DNA of 18,931 bases from an uncultured Eubacterium sp. (GTDB taxonomy: Bacteria > Bacillota > Clostridia > Lachnospirales > Lachnospiraceae): NCBI GenBank assembly GCA_934316845.1, contig CAKRDZ010000044.1, forward strand, positions 1-18,931. The letters are read 5' to 3'. Numbering within the stretch: the stretch's first letter is position 1; the number at the start of each line of letters is the position of its first letter. The notes beneath the pieces are model-generated. The model was given only the letters and a program-made list of their open reading frames with translations, was not told the DNA's origin and made no database searches. The position numbers and the translations under genes are program-made. Of this stretch, positions 15,194 through 18,931 are shown in pieces.

Positions 15194-15946
15194 TCAATCT
15201 TTTGACCATATCCCATCTTTTTCAACGCGATCCCAGTCAACGTTCAACACGTCAAATATTTTGCCGTTATAGCCAACCTGCTCCGATTCCTGAATATATT
15301 TTTGACGGAGCAAATTGTCAAGTGCAAGTTTTACTCGTTCCTTAGGAACTTTATTATACTCTGACACGCTCTTTATCGTTTTCCAATAAGTGATCAGCGT
15401 ACGTGGTTTTGCACGCAGCCGGTACAAACTTGCAAATATCAGATCATTATAATGATCTTTTTCCTGAGACTGCCTTGGCATCTCAACATAGCTTGTCGCT
15501 ATGGATTTCAAATGATTGCTGAATGCGAATTTCACGCCGTATATAATAACTTTTTTTCCAAGTTCTTTCAAATATTCTGCCACTTTAAGAAAATGAGCAT
15601 CTCCGGTAAATAAAATATATACATCCGGACTCTTCTTCTTCGATGCATAACGATAAATCTGATCCAATATGATAACATCTGTGAAATCTTTATCTACACC
15701 AATTTTTTCACTCGCAGTATGCACGATACCTGACGTAATCTTTTTAAGACGATCTAAATCTTTCCCGATATTGGGTTCTGAAAAATCCCCAAAGAAAAAT
15801 ATGTCTTTCATCTGAAATTCGTCTTTCAGTTCTTTCAGCCATTCATCCACATTGGGACGCATCTGAAAACGATTCGAATATCCATAAAACCAGTGTTCAT
15901 AGTCAACAAAGGCAACCGCCTCGCGTTTTTTCGATTTTCCGAACAT
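15194..15946 (-). CDS. NYN/PIN-like domain protein with C-terminal helical domain
   Basis: A 250-residue protein. Residues about 8-150 fit the NYN (PIN-like nuclease) fold: VAFVDYEHWF (Asp15), DFTDVIILDQIYRYA (Asp87, Asp90) and VYILFTGDAHFLKVAEYLKELGKKVIIYG (Asp116), where family members usually have SGDxDF. Here the second position is AH. Residues about 165-245 (YWKTIKSVSEYNKVPKERVKLALDNLLRQKYI) look like a winged helix. NYN proteins are thought to be metal-dependent ribonucleases in RNA processing. The ATG at 15946 is 6 bases after AGGAGG; an ATG 7 codons earlier overlaps that site and is rejected. The target is unknown. Confidence 0.82.
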   Translation of the reverse strand: MFGKSKKREAVAFVDYEHWFYGYSNRFQMRPNVDEWLKELKDEFQMKDIFFFGDFSEPNIGKDLDRLKKITSGIVHTASEKIGVDKDFTDVIILDQIYRYASKKKSPDVYILFTGDAHFLKVAEYLKELGKKVIIYGVKFAFSNHLKSIATSYVEMPRQSQEKDHYNDLIFASLYRLRAKPRTLITYWKTIKSVSEYNKVPKERVKLALDNLLRQKYIQESEQVGYNGKIFDVLNVDWDRVEKDGIWSKD

Positions 15947-15985
15947 CCTTTCCCTCCTTTCTTTCAAATTTTAAACACCATATAT

Positions 15986-16014
15986 AGTGTAACACAAAAT
16001 ATCAACTATTGCAA
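15986..16014 (-). promoter_or_regulatory. Promoter of the NYN gene
   Basis: The minus strand reads TTGCAA (16014-16009), 17 bases, TACACT (15991-15986) with an extended -10 TG. The -35 hexamer is self-complementary and is also the -35 of the divergent esterase promoter. Confidence 0.65.
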
Positions 16015-16038
16015 ATAATATGCATTTCATAGTATAAT
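16009..16038 (+). promoter_or_regulatory. Promoter of the esterase gene
   Basis: TTGCAA (16009-16014), 18 bases, TATAAT (16033-16038), leaving a leader of about 40 bases. A second match, TTGTTT-17-TATAAT (16043-16071), abuts the ribosome site and would start within it, so I prefer the first. Confidence 0.65.
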
Positions 16039-16087
16039 ATTATTGTTTAATAAAAACTTTATATTTATAATGGAGGAGGTCATTATA

Positions 16088-17410
16088 TTGAAACTAGGAA
16101 AACCAATTGCAATCGCCCTGACATGCAGTCTTCTGATCACAGGAACCGCTGTCAACGCAAAGCAGACCAAAAAGCCCACCATCAAAACTAAAAAAATAAC
16201 CATGCAGTGCGGCACGCAAAAAACGATTGTTTTGAAGGGCAAACGAAAAAAAGCAGTTTACCTTTACAAAAGTTCCAGGAAATCCATTGCGACTATTTCC
16301 AAAAAAGGGAAAATAACTGCAAAAAAAGTGGGAAAAGCAAAAATTACCGTGTTGGAAAAATTTAACAAAAAATTGCGAAAAATCGGTACGATAACTGTTA
16401 CGATAACGGATAAAAAACCGGTTGTTCCACCAAGCAATGTTCCTGCACAGACATCAACAGCAGTACCACCGGTCACCGCCACCCCGGCAGCAACCGCATC
16501 TGCTTCAACTGTACCAACAGAAGCACCGACAGCTACGCCTGTTATTACGCCAGAGCCAACTCCCACACCGCGTCCTCAGTCTGAGATGAAGATTGCGGAA
16601 GAACTCCCGGATGATATCAAAGATGATCTTGACGATGTTCCTTATGGCACCAGGATTAAAACTTCTTATTATTCCACAACCACCGGAAAAGATAGAAATG
16701 TTATCGTCATCCTTCCGGCCGGATATACCGAAACAAAAAAATACCCTGTAATGTATCTGTTCCACGGAGGTATGGGGGATCAAAACGACTGGATTGGTGG
16801 AAAAGTAGAGTATATAATCGGAAATATGATTGCCTGGGGACAGGCAAAAGAAATGATCCTTGTTCTTCCTAACTGCCGTTGCCGTGAAAATGATTCCATC
16901 CCAAGTTCCGGCGGTTTTGAAAAAGAACATGTACAGTCCTTTGACAATTTTCTTAATGATTTCAGGGACAACCTGATGCCATTTATCAATAGCACCTATT
17001 CCGTTGCAGAAGGACGTGAAAACACAGCAGTTGCCGGGCTTTCCATGGGGGGCCGTGTTGCCTTGAATATTGGTTTCCATCTTACCAAAGATGTTGGATA
17101 CATCGGCGCATTTACACCTGCATACGGCATCTTCCCATATACGAATCTAGGCCTGACTGAGGAAGGATTGTTTACAGAAGAATCCTTTAAACTTCCGGAT
17201 GAATATAACGGCAATACTCTTCTTATGCTCAATGCCGGGCTCTCGGACAATATGGTAAAGGACGAACCTGAACGTTACCACAATGCTCTCACAGCCAACG
17301 GAGTAGACCACGTCTTTTATAAAACGGATGGCGGTCACGACTGGCCTGCGTGGCGAAATGGATTATACAATTTTGCCCTGCGTGCATTCCAGCCAAGAGA
17401 AAACTGGTAA
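16088..17410 (+). CDS. Secreted Ig-like/CE1-type esterase
   Basis: A 440-residue exported protein. Residues 1-24 are a signal peptide (MKLGKPIAIALTCSLLITG, likely cut after VNA). Residues about 30-105 resemble a bacterial Ig-like (Big_2) domain (KKITMQCGTQKTIVLKG, SIATISKKGKITAKKVGKAKITV). A Pro/Thr/Ala-rich linker runs to about 170. The rest is an alpha/beta hydrolase of the esterase D/feruloyl or acetyl-xylan esterase type (CE1): YPVMYLFHGGMGDQNDW, nucleophile Ser319 in GLSMGG, probable Asp387 and His417 in GGHDWPAW. It likely deacylates plant cell-wall polysaccharide. The start is TTG at 16088, 8 bases after GGAGGAGG; an in-frame ATG at 16043 lies before that site and would bury the signal peptide. 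Confidence 0.88.
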   Translation: MKLGKPIAIALTCSLLITGTAVNAKQTKKPTIKTKKITMQCGTQKTIVLKGKRKKAVYLYKSSRKSIATISKKGKITAKKVGKAKITVLEKFNKKLRKIGTITVTITDKKPVVPPSNVPAQTSTAVPPVTATPAATASASTVPTEAPTATPVITPEPTPTPRPQSEMKIAEELPDDIKDDLDDVPYGTRIKTSYYSTTTGKDRNVIVILPAGYTETKKYPVMYLFHGGMGDQNDWIGGKVEYIIGNMIAWGQAKEMILVLPNCRCRENDSIPSSGGFEKEHVQSFDNFLNDFRDNLMPFINSTYSVAEGRENTAVAGLSMGGRVALNIGFHLTKDVGYIGAFTPAYGIFPYTNLGLTEEGLFTEESFKLPDEYNGNTLLMLNAGLSDNMVKDEPERYHNALTANGVDHVFYKTDGGHDWPAWRNGLYNFALRAFQPRENW

Positions 17411-17433
17411 TTGTTATATTTCTCACAAAACAC

Positions 17434-17490
17434 AATATTCCGGAAAGCACTGGTTGTTAATTTTTCCAGTGTTTGCCGGAATATTTTTTT
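17434..17490 (+). terminator. Terminator of the esterase gene
   Basis: AATATTCCGG (17434-17443) pairs with CCGGAATATT (17476-17485), and inner CACTGG (17448-17453) with CCAGTG (17466-17471). It is followed by T5. It ends the esterase transcript, 23 bases after the stop. It may also serve the converging metallophosphoesterase gene, although the minus-side T-run is poor. Confidence 0.9.
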
Positions 17491-17493
17491 ACG

Positions 17494-18135
17494 TCATTTT
17501 ATCTTCTGTCCCTGACATAATTGCTGCCGCCGCTTTTCATCCACTTCGATCCATTCATCCAGCGTCAGCGGCGTGTAATCGGAAAACATACAGAAACAGT
17601 TTATCATATGACACGGAACCGGCTGTGGTTCTTCCACGTAGCGCGATTTTACAAGCGACTGCCGCGTGCGGTATATAAATTCATTGACGAGGGCTTCGTC
17701 GTGCGAATCATGCACATGTCCATAGAGCATATAACTCTTTGGTCTGCCCTCGTCGTCGAGGCGGTACTGTCCATTGTAACAGAAGATCGGATAATGGCTC
17801 AATATTACCTTGCGCTTGTTGTCATGCACTTCCGCGTACGACTTGATCCAGCCAAAGCGTGAGGCATCGAATTTACGGTGGCGGATCACATGATCGTGAT
17901 TGCCTTCGATCAGGAACAGTCTGCCGTGCAGGCGCCGCAGCACCTCATTCGTCTCCTCCGCATGACCGGCAGAAAAATCTCCGAGAATCACCACTTCATC
18001 CCCTTCTCTTACCTTTTTATTCCATTTTTCAATAATATATTCATTCATTTCATGCGCCGAGGCAAATCCCCGGCAGTCGAGACTGTGATTCAGATTCTCA
18101 TGAAAAAAATGCAGATCGGATATATAATACCGCAT
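17494..18135 (-). CDS. Calcineurin-like metallophosphoesterase
   Basis: A 213-residue phosphoesterase with a complete two-metal site. The motifs are SDLHFFH (Asp7, His9), LGDFS (Asp53), GNHD (Asn79, His80, Asp81), LSHYP (His114) and GHVH (His140, His142). Family members hydrolyse phosphomonoesters, diesters or nucleotides; the substrate is not evident. The C-terminal part (HMINCFCMFSDYTPLTLDEWI) is typical of the small cytoplasmic branch. GGAGAG stands 5 bases before the ATG. It starts 14 bases after the thioesterase stop and is probably co-transcribed with it. Confidence 0.9.
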   Translation of the reverse strand: MRYYISDLHFFHENLNHSLDCRGFASAHEMNEYIIEKWNKKVREGDEVVILGDFSAGHAEETNEVLRRLHGRLFLIEGNHDHVIRHRKFDASRFGWIKSYAEVHDNKRKVILSHYPIFCYNGQYRLDDEGRPKSYMLYGHVHDSHDEALVNEFIYRTRQSLVKSRYVEEPQPVPCHMINCFCMFSDYTPLTLDEWIEVDEKRRQQLCQGQKIK

Positions 18136-18149
18136 CGTACTCTCCGTTT

Positions 18150-18527
18150 CTATTTTTGATTTGCTTTCGCCTGGAATTTTTCATCATTTACGATAAAGCG
18201 CTCGTGAATGCCCTTTCCGATCGTGCCTCTCTCGTCCTTTGCTTCCACGCGGAACGTGAGTTTTCTTCCCTCTACGGCGATCAGTTCACTCTCGCAGGTC
18301 ACGGTCATGCCAAGCGGTGTCGGTGCATCGTGTGACACGTCCAGATGAATCCCTACTGTCCCACAGCCTTCGTCCAATTCGGCTGCGACACTCTTCCAGG
18401 CAGTCTCTTCCATCAACGCGATCATCGCCGGTGTGGCAAACACATCCAGCGTTCCGCTTCCCATCGTCTTTGCAGAATTATTTTCCCCTACAACTACTTT
18501 CTGTATTCCTTTAATACCTGTATTCAT
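18150..18527 (-). CDS. FlK-like hot-dog thioesterase
   Basis: A 125-residue single-domain hot-dog protein resembling fluoroacetyl-CoA thioesterase FlK. Helix segment FATPAMIALMEETAW and sheet segment GIHLDVSHDAPTPLGMTV are typical. Thr32, Glu40 and His66 have exactly the spacing of the FlK triad Thr42/Glu50/His76, so it is probably active on an acyl-CoA. The true substrate is unlikely to be fluoroacetyl-CoA; most relatives are of unknown specificity. AGGAGG stands 8 bases before the ATG. It has a TTGACT-17-GACAAT promoter (18597-18625) and a hairpin with T6 in its leader. Confidence 0.85.
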   Translation of the reverse strand: MNTGIKGIQKVVVGENNSAKTMGSGTLDVFATPAMIALMEETAWKSVAAELDEGCGTVGIHLDVSHDAPTPLGMTVTCESELIAVEGRKLTFRVEAKDERGTIGKGIHERFIVNDEKFQAKANQK

Positions 18528-18560
18528 TTTCTTTTCCTCCTAATTGGTACTTGTCCGATA

Positions 18561-18590
18561 AAAAACAGGAGACGGTCAGATGCTCCTGAC
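18561..18590 (-). promoter_or_regulatory. Terminator-like hairpin in the thioesterase leader
   Basis: On the minus strand CAGGAG (18588-18583) pairs with CTCCTG (18571-18566), followed by T6. The alternative GTCAG (18590-18586) with CTGAC (18579-18575) uses the same bases and excludes it. It lies between the predicted promoter and the gene, so it could be an attenuator or just a 5' stabilising hairpin. Confidence 0.4.
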
Positions 18591-18596
18591 TCTATT

Positions 18597-18625
18597 ATTG
18601 TCTTACAAAAAACTCATTAAGTCAA
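18597..18625 (-). promoter_or_regulatory. Candidate promoter of thioesterase-metallophosphoesterase operon
   Basis: TTGACT (18625-18620), 17 bases, GACAAT (18602-18597) on the minus strand. The -10 is weak (4 of 6). Confidence 0.5.
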
Positions 18626-18682
18626 TAAAATCGGCATAAAATTAAGGATAAAAATTTTTTTGAATTTTTTTCAAAAAAAGTA

Positions 18683-18711
18683 TTGACAAATGTACCACCG
18701 TATAATATAAT
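18683..18711 (+). promoter_or_regulatory. Promoter of the tRNA cluster
   Basis: A perfect TTGACA (18683-18688) and TATAAT (18706-18711) are separated by 17 bases, downstream of an A/T-rich stretch that may act as an UP element. Confidence 0.88.
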
Positions 18712-18753
18712 AGGTCTTGCGTTGTGACAAACAAGACAACGCAGACAACAAGC

Positions 18754-18828
18754 CGGGGTGTGGCTCAGCTTGGCTAGAGCGCCTGATTTGGGATCAGGAG
18801 GCCGCAGGTTCGAATCCTGTCACCCCGA
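18754..18828 (+). tRNA. tRNA-Pro (UGG anticodon)
   Basis: A complete cloverleaf. Acceptor arms are CGGGGTG (18754-18760) and CACCCCG (18821-18827) with discriminator A. The anticodon stem is CCTGA/TCAGG with loop TTTGGGA and anticodon TGG at 18789-18791. The T-arm contains GTTCGAATC. CCA is not encoded (TCA follows). Confidence 0.96.
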
Positions 18829-18871
18829 TCATGAAGCATCCTGTTTCATTTCAAAATAAATTTCATATTGA

Positions 18872-18893
18872 TGCTATAGTTTAAACTATAGCA
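18872..18893. repeat. 22-bp perfect palindrome in the tRNA spacer
   Basis: TGCTATAGTTT (18872-18882) is followed directly by its exact reverse complement (18883-18893). In RNA it would form a hairpin of 9 bp with a UUAA loop between tRNA-Pro and tRNA-Gly, 7 bases before the latter. There is no T-run, so it is not a terminator. Confidence 0.8.
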
Positions 18894-18900
18894 GACACAT

Positions 18901-18931
18901 GCGGGTGTAGTTCAATGGTAGAACACTAGCC
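18901..18931 (+). tRNA. tRNA-Gly, partial (window edge)
   Basis: GCGGGTG acceptor arm, then TAGTTCAATGGTAGAACA, the characteristic short D-arm of tRNA-Gly, then the beginning of the anticodon stem. The gene is cut at the window end, so the anticodon is not visible. Confidence 0.85.

Noticed and set aside
16043..16071. TTGTTT-17-TATAAT as the esterase promoter
   Set aside because: Transcription would start within or at the ribosome site at 16072-16079; the upstream TTGCAA-18-TATAAT gives a normal leader.

Overview
The window looks like a chromosomal segment of a spore-forming, gut-type Clostridia bacterium, most likely Lachnospiraceae. This is inferred from protein character: SpoVT with a sigma-G-like promoter, a Y-family polymerase paired with YolD, DegV, a GH95 fucosidase and a secreted Ig-like esterase. 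AGGAGG-type ribosome binding sites and TTGACA/TATAAT promoters fit the same group. No phage, transposase, CRISPR array or plasmid function was seen.

Layout. Bases 1-400 hold no convincing gene but a dense series of nested inverted repeats. Then on the minus strand come hup (HU, 460-735) and spoVT (935-1480). On the plus strand an SOS-type operon follows: a Y-family DNA polymerase (1653-2945) under a LexA-like box, overlapped by a yolD-like gene (2938-3264). The intracellular GH95 alpha-L-fucosidase (3302-5539) comes next. It converges on a broken GH43 gene (6245-5567, minus) that sits directly behind pncB (nicotinate phosphoribosyltransferase, 7703-6249, minus).

The pncB promoter is divergent from a six-gene plus-strand operon (7929-14545): degV/fakB-like fatty-acid binding protein, apt, an AzgA/PbuG-type purine permease, a Uup-like ABC-F ATPase, fabF, and a small SAM-dependent methyltransferase overlapping fabF by 4 bases. 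The divergent pair shares a theme of PRPP-dependent base salvage (NAD and purine), with two lipid genes in the operon.

From 14546 to 16087 the DNA is more AT-rich and carries small or accessory genes. These are a 70-residue orphan ORF whose promoter contains an 18-bp palindrome, a 64-residue zinc ribbon protein, and a NYN/PIN-like nuclease protein. The NYN gene is divergent from a secreted Ig-like/CE1-type esterase (16088-17410), and the two promoters appear to share one palindromic -35 hexamer. A strong terminator ends the esterase gene. On the minus strand lie a FlK-like thioesterase (18527-18150) and a metallophosphoesterase (18135-17494), apparently co-transcribed. The window closes with tRNA-Pro(UGG) under a strong promoter, a 22-bp perfect palindrome, and the start of a tRNA-Gly gene cut by the window edge.

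The least explained parts are the structured region at 1-400, the duplicated promoter/hairpin leader of degV, the operator-like palindrome before the 70-residue ORF, and the frameshifted, truncated GH43 gene coupled to pncB.
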